A stretch of 64,000 bases of DNA, from the NCBI RefSeq assembly GCF_009857595.1, contig NZ_WWCU01000023.1, positions 40,063 to 104,062 of the forward strand. The letters are read 5' to 3'. The notes beneath the pieces are model-generated. The model was given only the letters and a program-made list of their open reading frames with translations, ran no database searches and had not been told where the DNA came from. Of this stretch, positions 50,337 to 59,269 are shown one piece after another (the first letter of the stretch is position 1; each line of letters opens with the position of its first letter). Position numbers and translations under genes: made by a program. Source of the DNA: Pseudoduganella aquatica (GTDB lineage: Bacteria; Pseudomonadota; Gammaproteobacteria; Burkholderiales; Burkholderiaceae_D).

Positions 50337-52247
50337 CTAAACCAGGCCGTCGAACAGCACCACATCCACCAAATCGCCGGGCGCGGTGTCGCCCTGGCTT
50401 GCGTGCAGGACCACCATGCAGTTGGCTTCGGACATGGAGCGCAGAATGCCGGAGCCCTGGGCGCCGGTAATGCGCACTTCCTGCCCGCCCTGGCCATCGG
50501 CTGCGAGAATGCCGCGCTGGTATTCGGTGCGTCCCGGTTTCTTGCGTATGGCTGCCGCGCTGCGCGCGCGCATGAGCGGCAGCGCCTGGCGTTCCGCATC
50601 CACTCCCATCATCTGCAGCAGGGCGCCGCGCGCGAAGAAATAGAACGCCACCATGGCCGCGACCGGATTGCCCGGCAAGCCGAACAGCAGCGCGCTGTGC
50701 CCGCCGGACTGGATGCGGCCGAAGGCCATCGGCCGGCCGGGCCGCATTTCCATTTTCCAGAACGCCACGTCGCCCAGTTCCGCCATGATCTGGCGGATAT
50801 AGTCGGCCGCGCCGGTCGACACGCCGCCGGTGGTCAGCACCACGTCCGCGTGTTCGCAGGCCTGGCGCAGCGTGGCGCGCAGCGTGTCCGGGTCGTCCTT
50901 CACGCTGCCCAGGTCGATGGCTTCGCAGCCTAGCCGCTCCAGCATGCCGAACAGGGTGTAGCGGTTGCTGTCGTAGATGCTGCCGGCGTCCAGCGTTTCG
51001 CCGATGGAGCGCAGCTCGTCGCCGGTGGAGAAGTAGGCTACGCGCAGGCGCGCCTGCACCGCCACTTCGGCGATGCCGAGCGAGGCGATCAGGCCGAGGT
51101 CGGCCGGGCTCACGCGCTTGCCCTTGCGCAGCGCGGGCGCGCCCGCCGCCAGGTCTTCGCCACGGAAGCGCCGGTTGGCGCCTGGCGCGATGCTGCCGGG
51201 CGCCACGGTGACGCTGCCGTCGCCCACGGCGGCGGCCAGTTCCTGCGGCAGCACGGTGTCCAGCCCTGGCGGCATGACGGCGCCCGTCATGATGCGCACG
51301 CATTCGCCCGGCCCGGCCGGCACGGCGGCGGGCCGGCCGGCGTAGGCGGTGGCCACGACCTTGAAGGTGGTGGGCGCATCGGGCAGCAGGTCGGCGCCGC
51401 GGAAGGCGTAGCCGTCCATGGCGGAATTGTCGTGCGCGGGCACATCGATGGGGGAGATGATGTCGGCCGCCAGCACCCGGTCCAGCGCGCTGCGCAGGCC
51501 CACCCGCTGCGCCAGCGGGACAGGGGCGTGCCGCTGCACCAGGCTGCGGATCAGGGCTTGCGCCTGCTCCACCGGCATGGCGTCCGGCGTGTAGCCGGCG
51601 CCGCCTGGCTGGTGCTGCGCTGGCTGTGCTGCGCGCGCGGCCAGCGCCTCCATGTCCTTCAGGTCGCCCAGCGTATTGATATTGCGGAAGGCGGCATTGT
51701 CGTCGAACAGCACTTCGGCCACCCGCACCGATTTGTACCAGCCGTCCATGCGGCGCGCGCCGCTGTCGAGATAGGCGCTCAGCTGCGGCAGCACAGAGGC
51801 TTTCATCAGGCTGAAGACGGGATGGACGCGCCGGTAGCGCTCGCCGCTCTCGTCCGTTTCCATGGTGACGGCCACGGCCAGGTCGGCGTCCTGGGTCAGC
51901 AGGGCTGCATGCAGGCGTTCGGCGAGGTCGGCGGGGAGAAAGGGGGAGTCGCAGGGGGCGGTCAGCAGCAATTCGGTGCGGCAGCGGCGCAGCGCGGTTT
52001 GCAGGCCGGCCAGCGGGCCTTCGAAGCCGGCCAGCTCGTCCGGCCAGACCGGCACGCCCATCGCCTCATAGGCGGCCTGGTTGCGGTTGGCGCTGATGGC
52101 CACGCTGGCCACCTGCGGCGCCAGGCGCTGCATCACGTGCGCGGCCAGTGTGCTGCTTTGGAAATGCTGCAAGCCTTTGTCGACGCGGCCCATGCGGGTG
52201 CCGCGTCCGCCTGCCAGTATCAGGCCCGTAATATTGATGACGCTCAA
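50337..52247 (-). CDS. MobA-MoeA fusion (molybdenum cofactor synthesis)
   Basis: One continuous frame of 636 residues with no stop between two enzymes. Residues 1-202 are MobA, the guanylyltransferase that makes bis-MGD (LILAGGRGTRMGRVDKGL at 9-26, TAPCDSPFLPADL at 96-108). Residues 224-636 are MoeA, which inserts molybdate into adenylated molybdopterin (PAHDNSAMDGYAF, GLPGNPVAAM, LTTGGVSTGAADY). A linker of about 20 residues joins them. The start is a TTG at 52247 preceded by GGGGGAT; no ATG fits. An internal ATG at 51578 lacks a ribosome site. It follows moaA by two bases. Confidence 0.9.
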   Translation of the reverse strand: MSVINITGLILAGGRGTRMGRVDKGLQHFQSSTLAAHVMQRLAPQVASVAISANRNQAAYEAMGVPVWPDELAGFEGPLAGLQTALRRCRTELLLTAPCDSPFLPADLAERLHAALLTQDADLAVAVTMETDESGERYRRVHPVFSLMKASVLPQLSAYLDSGARRMDGWYKSVRVAEVLFDDNAAFRNINTLGDLKDMEALAARAAQPAQHQPGGAGYTPDAMPVEQAQALIRSLVQRHAPVPLAQRVGLRSALDRVLAADIISPIDVPAHDNSAMDGYAFRGADLLPDAPTTFKVVATAYAGRPAAVPAGPGECVRIMTGAVMPPGLDTVLPQELAAAVGDGSVTVAPGSIAPGANRRFRGEDLAAGAPALRKGKRVSPADLGLIASLGIAEVAVQARLRVAYFSTGDELRSIGETLDAGSIYDSNRYTLFGMLERLGCEAIDLGSVKDDPDTLRATLRQACEHADVVLTTGGVSTGAADYIRQIMAELGDVAFWKMEMRPGRPMAFGRIQSGGHSALLFGLPGNPVAAMVAFYFFARGALLQMMGVDAERQALPLMRARSAAAIRKKPGRTEYQRGILAADGQGGQEVRITGAQGSGILRSMSEANCMVVLHASQGDTAPGDLVDVVLFDGLV

Positions 52248-52249
52248 AA

Positions 52250-53356
52250 CTATCCCCCGATGTAAGACATTTCGACTTTCTGGCGCTCGCCCAGGCCCGC
52301 CGTCTGGCTGCTGCGCAGCTCGGAATAACGGTCGCCGCGCGCCTGCCACAGGTGGCTGACTGCGCCGGCGATCTGGGCGTCGCTGCTGCCGTTGCGCAGC
52401 AGGGCGCGCAGGTCGTGGCCGCGCGTAGCAAACAGGCAAGTGTACAGCTTACCCTCGGTGGACAGGCGGGCACGGGTACAGTTTTGGCAAAATGCCTGGG
52501 TTACACTGGAAATCAGGCCGATCTCGCCGCCGCCGTCGAGGTAGCGCCAGCGTTCGGCGGTCTCGCCGCTGTAGTTGGCGGCGATGGGTTCCAGCGGCAG
52601 CTCGGCGCCGATGCGGCGCGCCACTTCGGCCGAGGGCAGCACTTCGTCCAGCTTCCAGCCGTTGGAAGCGCCCACGTCCATGTATTCGATAAAGCGCAGG
52701 ATGGTGGGCGTGCCCTTGAAGTAGCGCGCCATGGGCAGGATTTCCTGGTCGTTCATGCCGCCCTTGACCACCATGTTGACCTTGACCGGTCCCAGGCCCA
52801 CGCTGTGCGCCACGTCCACGCCGTGCAGCACGTCGGCCACGGCGAAGTCGACGTCGTTCATGCGTTTGAAGACGGCGTCGTCGAGCGCGTCCAGCGACAC
52901 GGTGACGCGCTGCAGGCCGGCGTCCTTCAGCGACTGGGCTTTCCTGGCGAGCAGGGAGCCGTTGGTGGTGAGCGTGAGGTCGAGCGGCTTGCCGTGCACG
53001 GTTTTCAGCTCGGCCAGCATGCCGACCAGCTTTTCGATGTTTTTGCGCAGCAGCGGCTCGCCGCCGGTCAGGCGGATTTTTTCCACGCCGTGGGCGATGA
53101 AGATCTTCGCGATGCGCGTGATTTCTTCAAAGCTGAGCAGGGACGAGTGCGGCAAGTAGTTGTAATCCTTGTCGAACACTTCCTTGGGCATGCAATAGAC
53201 GCAGCGGAAGTTGCAGCGGTCGGTGACGGAAATGCGCAGGTCGTGCAGGGGACGGGCGAGCTGATCCCGAAGCTCGCCGGTGGGCGCTTCCAGGACGGCT
53301 GGCACGACCGCGGCTTGCGAGCGTTGGTCGGTAAAGACGATGATTTTTTCAGACAT
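52250..53356 (-). CDS. moaA: GTP 3',8-cyclase MoaA
   Basis: A 368-residue radical-SAM enzyme starting molybdopterin synthesis by rearranging GTP. The first cluster cysteines are C48, C52 and C55 (CNFRCVYC). The C-terminal second cluster is CQNCTRARLSTEGKLYTCL. It ends with the invariant GG (MSYIGG), which is needed for activity. The next gene, mobA-moeA, begins two bases after its stop codon. Confidence 0.97.
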   Translation of the reverse strand: MSEKIIVFTDQRSQAAVVPAVLEAPTGELRDQLARPLHDLRISVTDRCNFRCVYCMPKEVFDKDYNYLPHSSLLSFEEITRIAKIFIAHGVEKIRLTGGEPLLRKNIEKLVGMLAELKTVHGKPLDLTLTTNGSLLARKAQSLKDAGLQRVTVSLDALDDAVFKRMNDVDFAVADVLHGVDVAHSVGLGPVKVNMVVKGGMNDQEILPMARYFKGTPTILRFIEYMDVGASNGWKLDEVLPSAEVARRIGAELPLEPIAANYSGETAERWRYLDGGGEIGLISSVTQAFCQNCTRARLSTEGKLYTCLFATRGHDLRALLRNGSSDAQIAGAVSHLWQARGDRYSELRSSQTAGLGERQKVEMSYIGG

Positions 53357-53390
53357 GCGGATACGATAGCACGATGGCAGCCGCCATATG

Positions 53391-53421
53391 AAAAAGGGGA
53401 AGCACGCGGCTTCCCCTTTTT
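53391..53421 (-). terminator. Rho-independent terminator of rne
   Basis: AAAAAGGGGAAGC, loop ACGCG, GCTTCCCCTTTTT: a perfect 13-bp dyad with A- and T-runs on both sides, so it can work in both directions. It follows the rne stop codon by about 20 bases. Confidence 0.93.
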
Positions 53422-53438
53422 AGCTGGCGTCCTGCCGA

Positions 53439-56400
53439 TTAACGGCGGGTGTCAACCTGGATCAGCGGCTCGTCCACTTGCGGTGGCAGCGGCTTGCGCT
53501 CGCGCGGTACGCGCACCGGAGCGGTGGCGGCTTGCGCGGCGGCTTCCTGCGCAGCGCGCAGTTTGGCCGGATCGGTGCCCGCCAGCGTCAGGCCGGCGGC
53601 TTCCAGGATGGCGTTCAGGTCGGCAGCCGGCTTGGCTGCTGGCGCTGCTTCTGCCACTGGGGCTGCTGGTGCAGGTGCTGCTACAGGCGCTGGCGCGGCT
53701 GCCGGTGCGGCTTCCACTACCGGCGCTGCCACTGGGGCGGCGACGGCGGCTGGTTCGGCTGCTGCTGGCGCTGGTTCTGCGGCAACCGGTGCCGCTACGG
53801 CTTCGGCCACTACTGCGGCTGGCGCTGCAACTGCTGCAACTTCCACTGGCGCGGCTGCGGCAGCTTCCACAGGCGCTGGGGCAACAACTGTAGCAGGTGC
53901 GGCAACAGGAGCAACTTCGGCTGCAACTTCAACCACCGGCGCTGCTTCAACGGCAGGCGCAGTTTCAACTACTGGTGCGGCTGCCACTACTGGCGCTGCG
54001 GCAGCTTCTGCCGGTGCATCCACCGCCACGGTCGGATCGGCCGGTGCTGCGATTGCCACTGGTGCTGGCGCTGCATCAACTGCAGGGGCTGCGGCTGGCG
54101 CGTCCACTGCCACGGTTGGGTCAACCGGTGCGGCGACGGCAACTGGCGCTGCCGGGGCTGCTGGAGCGGCTTCGCCTTCGGCCGGGGCCACGGTGAAGCT
54201 GATCACTGGTGCGGACTCGCCTTCGGCCAGTTCAGCACCTTCGGCTTCTTCGCGTTCGCGGCGGTTGCGGTTGCGGCCACCACGGCGGCGGCGGCGGCGC
54301 GGCTCTTCGCCGTCCACTGCTTCGCCGTCTTCGCCTTCAGGACCGGCGTTGGCTGGAACGTTGACTTGCACGTCGCCCACTGGCGCAGCGGCTGCCGGCA
54401 CGCCGGTCAGGGTGACGGCGGCTACCGTAGCTGCGGCGCCGGCGGTCAGCGCCAGTTCGTCGGTTTTCACTTCCGCTGCAGCAGCCTTGTCGCCACGCGG
54501 TTCGCGTGGTGGACGCGGGGTGCGCTCAGGACGCTCGGCGCGCTCTGGACGTTCCGCGCGCTCAGGGCGCTCAGGGCGCTGGCCCTGGGCTTCGGCCGGC
54601 TGGCCTTCACGCGCTTCACGCGGCTCGCGTGGCGGACGCGGCGGGCGTGCCGGACGGCCTTCGCGGCCTTCGCGCGCTTCGGCCGGCTTGGCGGCTTCGT
54701 CGGCGCCGGCGCGGGCGCCTGGTTCGCGTTCTTCACGGCCTGGCTTGCCGTTGCGGCTGCGGCCGCGCGGGCCACGGGCGTTGCGGTCGCCGCGTTCGGT
54801 CGACGGCTTGGCGGCCGGGGCTGGCGCAGGCGCTGCAACCGGCTCTTCTTTCTTCGGTGCGAAGAAGGAGAACAGCTTGGCGAAGAAGCCTTGCTCGGCC
54901 GGCGCCGGCGCGGCCGGGGCGGCCTTGACCGGCTCCGGTGCGGGCTTGCGCTCCACCACAGGAGCAGGCTGGGCCGGGGTGATGGTCTTGACGACGGCTT
55001 CCTGGCGCGGCTTGGCTTCTTCCTTCTGGCGCTTGCTGTAGGCCATGTCGGTTTCGGCTTGCTCGGCCATGGTGTAGCTGGCGGTGTGGTCTTCCAGGCG
55101 CGGATCGTCGTGCTTGATGCGCTCGAGCTTGTAGTGCGGCGTGTCCAGATGCTTGTTCGGGATCAGGATCACGTTGATGCGGTGGCGGTTTTCGATCTTC
55201 AGCACTTCGCCGCGCTTTTCGTTCAGCAGGAAGGCTGCCACGTCCACCGGCACTTGCACGTGGATGGTGGCCGAGTTTTCCTTCATCGCCTCTTCCTGGA
55301 TGATGCGCAGCACCTGCAGGGCGGACGATTCGGTGTCGCGGATGTGGCCGGTGCCCGAGCAGCGCGGGCAGGTCACGTGCGAACCTTCGGACAGCGACGG
55401 ACGCAGGCGCTGGCGCGACAGCTCCATCAGGCCGAAGCGGGAGATCTTGCCCATCTGGACGCGGGCGCGGTCGTGGTGCAGCGCGTCTTTCAGGCGCTGT
55501 TCCACTTCGCGCTGGTTCTTGGCCACTTCCATGTCGATGAAGTCGATCACGATCAGGCCGCCCAGGTCGCGCAGGCGCAGCTGGCGGGCCACTTCTTCAG
55601 CGGCTTCGCAGTTGGTGTTGAAGGCGGTGGTTTCGATGTCCGAACCGCGCGTGGCGCGGGCCGAGTTCACGTCCACCGACACCAGCGCTTCGGTGTGGTC
55701 GATCACGATGGCGCCGCCCGATGGCAGCGGCACCGTGCGCGAGTACGCGGTTTCGATCTGGTGTTCGATCTGGAAGCGGGAGAACAGCGGCACGTCGTCG
55801 CTGTAGCGCTTGACGCGGTGCACCATGTCCGGCATCACGTGGCTCATGAACTGGTGAGCCTGCTCGTAGATCTCGTCGGTGTCGATCAGGATTTCGCCGA
55901 TGTCGGGCTGGAAGTAGTCGCGGATGGCGCGTATCACCAGCGACGATTCCTGGTAGATCAGGAAGGCGCCGTTGCCGACTTTGCCTGCGCCTTCGATTGC
56001 GCGCCACAGCTGCATCAGGTAGTTCAAGTCCCACTGCAGCTCTTCGACGTTGCGGCCGATGCCGGCGGTGCGGGCGATCACGGACATGCCTTGCGGCAGG
56101 TCCAGCTTGTCCATGGTTTCGCGCAGTTCCTGGCGTTCTTCGCCTTCGACGCGGCGCGATACGCCGCCGCCGCGCGGGTTGTTCGGCATCAGCACCAGGT
56201 AGCGGCCGGCCAGCGAGATGAAGGAGGTCAGGGCCGCGCCTTTGTTGCCGCGCTCCTCTTTTTCCACCTGCACCATGATTTCCTGGCCTTCGCGCAGCGC
56301 TTCCTTGACGGAGGCATTGCGCACGTCCACGCCTTCGCGGAAGTAGGTGCGGGCCACTTCCTTGAACGGCAGGAAGCCGTGGCGGTCTTCGCCGTAGCTG

Positions 56401-56573
56401 ACGAAGCAGGCTTCCAGCGACGGTTCGATGCGGGTGATGACGCCTTTGTAGATGTTGGACTTGCGCTGTTCACGACCAGCGGTTTCGATGTCGATGTCGA
56501 TCAGTTTCTGACCGTCGACGATGGCAACGCGCAATTCTTCTTGCTGCGTCGCATTGAACAACATGCGTTTCAT
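53439..56573 (-). CDS. rne: Ribonuclease E
   Basis: A 1044-residue endoribonuclease that starts mRNA decay and processes rRNA/tRNA. The N-terminal catalytic half (about 1-500) has the S1 domain (GVITRIEPSLEACFVSYG), the catalytic SVDVNSARATRG and LGGLIVIDFIDM and the zinc-link CPRCSGTGHI near residue 405. The C-terminal half is a scaffold: basic and arginine-rich blocks (GDRNARGPRGRSRNGKPG), a cluster of acidic/Arg repeats, and a last about 270 residues of Ala/Pro/Val repeats. It has GGAG nine bases before the ATG. The long leader with strong stem-loops suggests autoregulation, as in Escherichia coli. Confidence 0.97.
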   Translation of the reverse strand: MKRMLFNATQQEELRVAIVDGQKLIDIDIETAGREQRKSNIYKGVITRIEPSLEACFVSYGEDRHGFLPFKEVARTYFREGVDVRNASVKEALREGQEIMVQVEKEERGNKGAALTSFISLAGRYLVLMPNNPRGGGVSRRVEGEERQELRETMDKLDLPQGMSVIARTAGIGRNVEELQWDLNYLMQLWRAIEGAGKVGNGAFLIYQESSLVIRAIRDYFQPDIGEILIDTDEIYEQAHQFMSHVMPDMVHRVKRYSDDVPLFSRFQIEHQIETAYSRTVPLPSGGAIVIDHTEALVSVDVNSARATRGSDIETTAFNTNCEAAEEVARQLRLRDLGGLIVIDFIDMEVAKNQREVEQRLKDALHHDRARVQMGKISRFGLMELSRQRLRPSLSEGSHVTCPRCSGTGHIRDTESSALQVLRIIQEEAMKENSATIHVQVPVDVAAFLLNEKRGEVLKIENRHRINVILIPNKHLDTPHYKLERIKHDDPRLEDHTASYTMAEQAETDMAYSKRQKEEAKPRQEAVVKTITPAQPAPVVERKPAPEPVKAAPAAPAPAEQGFFAKLFSFFAPKKEEPVAAPAPAPAAKPSTERGDRNARGPRGRSRNGKPGREEREPGARAGADEAAKPAEAREGREGRPARPPRPPREPREAREGQPAEAQGQRPERPERAERPERAERPERTPRPPREPRGDKAAAAEVKTDELALTAGAAATVAAVTLTGVPAAAAPVGDVQVNVPANAGPEGEDGEAVDGEEPRRRRRRGGRNRNRREREEAEGAELAEGESAPVISFTVAPAEGEAAPAAPAAPVAVAAPVDPTVAVDAPAAAPAVDAAPAPVAIAAPADPTVAVDAPAEAAAAPVVAAAPVVETAPAVEAAPVVEVAAEVAPVAAPATVVAPAPVEAAAAAPVEVAAVAAPAAVVAEAVAAPVAAEPAPAAAEPAAVAAPVAAPVVEAAPAAAPAPVAAPAPAAPVAEAAPAAKPAADLNAILEAAGLTLAGTDPAKLRAAQEAAAQAATAPVRVPRERKPLPPQVDEPLIQVDTRR

Positions 56574-56607
56574 TTTTATTAACTCCGCGGCCCGAAGGCC
56601 ATCTCTT

Positions 56608-56627
56608 GCCGTTCCCTCGGGAACGGC
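56608..56627 (-). promoter_or_regulatory. rne leader stem-loop 3
   Basis: GCCGTTCC, loop CTCG, GGAACGGC, 35 bases before the rne start codon. It could mask or expose the ribosome site. Confidence 0.55.
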
Positions 56628-56690
56628 GTGATACCAGGGATATACGCGGGAGTAAGGAGGCGGAGGGGTTTTGCCTCGTCATGCAGCGCA

Positions 56691-56708
56691 GCAACGCGGT
56701 AGCGTTGC
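56691..56708 (-). promoter_or_regulatory. rne leader stem-loop 2
   Basis: GCAACGC, loop GGTA, GCGTTGC, a compact 7-bp stem with a four-base loop in the middle of the rne leader. Confidence 0.5.
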
Positions 56709-56889
56709 GGCCGCAAAGGGCGCATGAGGCCGAGCGTCATGCCGAGTACGCGCACTGCTTGCAACTCATCCAACGGGCCAACCGGAGCAAACCGGGGCGG
56801 GGCGGAGAATGCAGGCGTGCGCAAAACGTCGAGCCAGAGCATCTTGTATGGTGCGTGGCGAAAACGGCAAGCGTAATCAGCTTCATCAA

Positions 56890-56922
56890 CCGGCGAGCAA
56901 CGACTGTGTGCTTGCTCGCCGG
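56890..56922 (-). promoter_or_regulatory. rne leader stem-loop 1
   Basis: CCGGCGAGCAA, an 11-base loop and TTGCTCGCCGG form a perfect 11-bp stem about 320-350 bases before the rne start codon. It is the strongest hairpin in the leader and a candidate element for RNase E feedback. Confidence 0.6.
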
Positions 56923-57133
56923 ACTTATCCTAACAATCCAGCCAATCTAATCCCAGCACCCGTGCACGCTACCCGATGGCGACAGTGGCCGCCACCCTGA
57001 TGACCGCACGAGTGTGCGTATACATTTATTTCCACTGAATTTGCTAAATAAGCGAGGCCAGTGGATACGCCCCTGTGTAAAATGTGCTTTTATTCTTACA
57101 CGTACAGCAGCTTAAACTGCGGCAAAACGATTA

Positions 57134-57139
57134 TATATT
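57134..57139 (+). promoter_or_regulatory. Candidate -10 element of rluC
   Basis: TATATT with a weak -35 (TTAAAC, 57112-57117) at 16-base spacing. If used, transcription starts near 57146 and favours translation from the ATG at 57186. Confidence 0.35.
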
Positions 57140-57185
57140 CAAAATGAAGGACTTAGAGAGAATTTCTGGGAAGAACGGCCGAAAC

Positions 57186-58178
57186 ATGGTCCAGAATGCG
57201 GCGCAAAAGCCGCAAGCCGCCGTCCCCGCACCGGTCCTGCCGCAAGCACAGTTCCTGACGATAGACGAAGAAGACGCCGGCCAGCGCATCGATAACTACC
57301 TGTTGCGCATTTGCAAAGGTGTGCCGAAAAGCCATATCTACCGTATTCTGCGTTCCGGCGAAGTGCGCGTCAACAAGGGCCGCATCGATCAATTGTACCG
57401 TCTGGTACAAGGCGACGTCGTGCGCGTGCCTCCCGTGCGCGTGGCGGAAAAGTCCGAGGCCAGCGTGCCCGCCGCCGAGTTCGCCATTATTTTCGAGGAT
57501 GCCCACCTGCTGGTGATCGACAAGCCGGCCGGCACCGCCGTGCATGGCGGCTCGGGCGTGTCCTTCGGCGTGATCGAGCAGCTGCGCGCCTCGCGCCCGG
57601 ACGCCAAGTTCCTGGAACTGGTGCACCGCCTGGACCGCGACACCTCCGGCCTGCTGCTGCTGGCCAAGAAACGTTCCGCGCTGACCAATCTGCACGAGCA
57701 GATGCGCGACGGCCATACCGACAAGCGCTACCTGACGCTGGCCGTGGGCGACTGGAAAAACGCCCGCCAGCATGTGAAGTCGCCGCTGAAGAAGTATTCC
57801 ACGGCCGACGGCGAGCGCCGCGTGGCGGTGTCGCCGGACGGGCTGGCCTCGCACACGGTGTTCACCCTGCTGAAAAAATACCCGCAATTCGCCTTGCTGG
57901 AAGCCGAGCTGAAAACCGGCCGCACGCACCAGATCCGCGTTCATCTGGCATCGTCGGGCTTCCCCATCGCAGGTGACGACAAATACGGCGATTTCGCCTT
58001 GAACAAGGCGCTGCAAAAGGCCGACGCCACGCGCGGCGCGCTCAAGCGCATGTTCCTGCACGCCCACCAGATTACGTTCACCCACCCGGAAACGGGCAAA
58101 ACCATGACCCTGAATGCGCCGCTGGCCGCCGAGTGCGAGCGATTCTTGGTAAGCTTGGGTAAACCATTGAATTTATAA
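57186..58178 (+). CDS. rluC: 23S rRNA pseudouridine synthase RluC
   Basis: From the ATG at 57186 a 330-residue enzyme that makes pseudouridines in 23S rRNA (positions 955, 2504 and 2580 in Escherichia coli). An S4 RNA-binding domain comes first (GQRIDNYLLRICKGVPKSHIYRILRSGEVRVNKG, split: GQRIDNYLLRICKGVPKS), then the catalytic HRLDRDTSGLLLLAKK with its aspartate, and the GRTHQIRVHLASSGFPI region. An ATG at 57144 adds 14 residues but lies at a -10-like site. It is divergent from rne, as in many proteobacteria. Confidence 0.93.
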   Translation: MVQNAAQKPQAAVPAPVLPQAQFLTIDEEDAGQRIDNYLLRICKGVPKSHIYRILRSGEVRVNKGRIDQLYRLVQGDVVRVPPVRVAEKSEASVPAAEFAIIFEDAHLLVIDKPAGTAVHGGSGVSFGVIEQLRASRPDAKFLELVHRLDRDTSGLLLLAKKRSALTNLHEQMRDGHTDKRYLTLAVGDWKNARQHVKSPLKKYSTADGERRVAVSPDGLASHTVFTLLKKYPQFALLEAELKTGRTHQIRVHLASSGFPIAGDDKYGDFALNKALQKADATRGALKRMFLHAHQITFTHPETGKTMTLNAPLAAECERFLVSLGKPLNL

Positions 58179-58212
58179 TTAGAGGAGCCGGCGGCAGGCA
58201 GCGCCGGAATAC

Positions 58213-58872
58213 ATGGCAAGAAAGCAATTTGATCTCATCGTGTTCGATTGGGATGGCACGCTGATGGACAGCACTTCGACGATAGTGCGCTGCATCCAGG
58301 CCGCCGCCAAGGATCTGGGCCTGCCGATACCGGGCGAGGACGCGGCATCGCACGTCATCGGCCTGGGCTTGTACGAGGCCATGCAGGCGGTCATGCCCAA
58401 TATCGACCCCAAGTACTATCCGCGCATGGTGGAGCGCTACCGCTACCACTATCTGTCCAAGGACCACGAGCTGACCTTGTTCAAGGGCGTGGGCGAGATG
58501 CTGCAGGAGCTGTCGCAGCAGGCCTATTTCCTGGCCGTGGCCACCGGCAAGAGCCGCGTGGGCCTGAACCGCGCCATGAACGCGGCCGGGCTGCTGTCGC
58601 TGTTCGACGCCACGCGCTGCGCCGACGAAACGTTTTCCAAGCCGCATCCGGCCATGCTGCAGGAGCTGACCCGCGAGCTGGGGCAGGACCTGAAGCGCAC
58701 CGTGATGATAGGCGACACCAGCCATGACTTGCTGATGGCCAACAATGCCGGCGCGGCCGCCGTGGCGGTGGAATATGGCGCCCACCCGGTGGACCAGCTG
58801 CGGGCCTGCAATCCCATGTACTCGGCCCGCACCGTGGCCGAGCTGCACCAGTGGCTGAACGAGAACGCCTGA
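58213..58872 (+). CDS. HAD superfamily phosphatase (Gph-like)
   Basis: A 219-residue hydrolase with motif I VFDWDGTLMDS (nucleophile D near residue 10), motif II around LAVATGKSRVGLN, and motifs III/IV with SKPHPAMLQEL and VMIGDTSHDLLMANNAGA. It is of the phosphoglycolate phosphatase type, with a helical cap. Substrate is unknown. Its stop shares one base with the start of the Rieske gene (TGATG), and it follows rluC, the conserved rluC-HAD-Rieske-sppA order of betaproteobacteria. Confidence 0.93.
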   Translation: MARKQFDLIVFDWDGTLMDSTSTIVRCIQAAAKDLGLPIPGEDAASHVIGLGLYEAMQAVMPNIDPKYYPRMVERYRYHYLSKDHELTLFKGVGEMLQELSQQAYFLAVATGKSRVGLNRAMNAAGLLSLFDATRCADETFSKPHPAMLQELTRELGQDLKRTVMIGDTSHDLLMANNAGAAAVAVEYGAHPVDQLRACNPMYSARTVAELHQWLNENA

Positions 58873-59246
58873 TGAGCGACAGCGTGGATATCCTGATCTG
58901 CGCCGCCGACGCGGTGCAGGACCTGGGCCGGGGCGTGCGCTTTCCGGTCACGGCCGGCGGCGAAGACGCCACCGGCTTCGTGGTGCGCTATGGCGGCAAG
59001 GCCTACGGCTACCTGAACCGCTGCGCCCATGTGCCCATCGAACTGGACTGGAACCAGGGCGAGTTCTTCGAATCGAGCAAGCTCTACATCATGTGTTCCA
59101 CCCACGGCGCGGTGTATCTGCCGGAAAGCGGCCAGTGCGCCGGCGGCCCGTGCCGCGGCGGGCGGCTGCGCCCCATCACGGTAGTGGAACACGACGAACA
59201 ACTTTACTGGCAGCCGGACGACTATGTCCGGCCCGCCCGCGCCTGA
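58872..59246 (+). CDS. Rieske [2Fe-2S] domain protein
   Basis: A 124-residue protein with the Rieske cluster ligands C-x-H (CAHVPIELDW) and C-x-x-H (CSTHGAVYLP), followed by the proline-rich loop GGPCRGGRLRP. It lacks a catalytic domain and is ferredoxin-like, so it would pass electrons to a partner that is not evident. Its start at 58872 overlaps the phosphatase stop codon. Confidence 0.93.
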   Translation: MSDSVDILICAADAVQDLGRGVRFPVTAGGEDATGFVVRYGGKAYGYLNRCAHVPIELDWNQGEFFESSKLYIMCSTHGAVYLPESGQCAGGPCRGGRLRPITVVEHDEQLYWQPDDYVRPARA

Positions 59247-59269
59247 GCGGCGACCACCCGAGCTAATCC

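Larger units (their letters stand above)
56574..57185 (-). other. rne leader and rne/rluC divergent region
   Basis: A gap of about 610 bases. On the leftward side it carries three separate stem-loops (listed at 56608-56627, 56691-56708 and 56890-56922), best explained as the 5' untranslated region of rne. The right part (56940-57180) is AT-rich and should hold the promoters. Open frames here have no ribosome site and I see no gene. Confidence 0.65.

Noticed and set aside
50337..52247. Frameshift or sequencing error as the reason for the MobA-MoeA fusion
   Set aside because: Both halves are complete and in frame with an alanine/proline/glycine-rich linker, so no frame change is needed; the fusion is reported with the check stated.
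53478..56582. Long + strand frames antisense to rne
   Set aside because: Low-complexity mirrors of the GC-rich and repeat-rich rne sequence; no plausible protein features.
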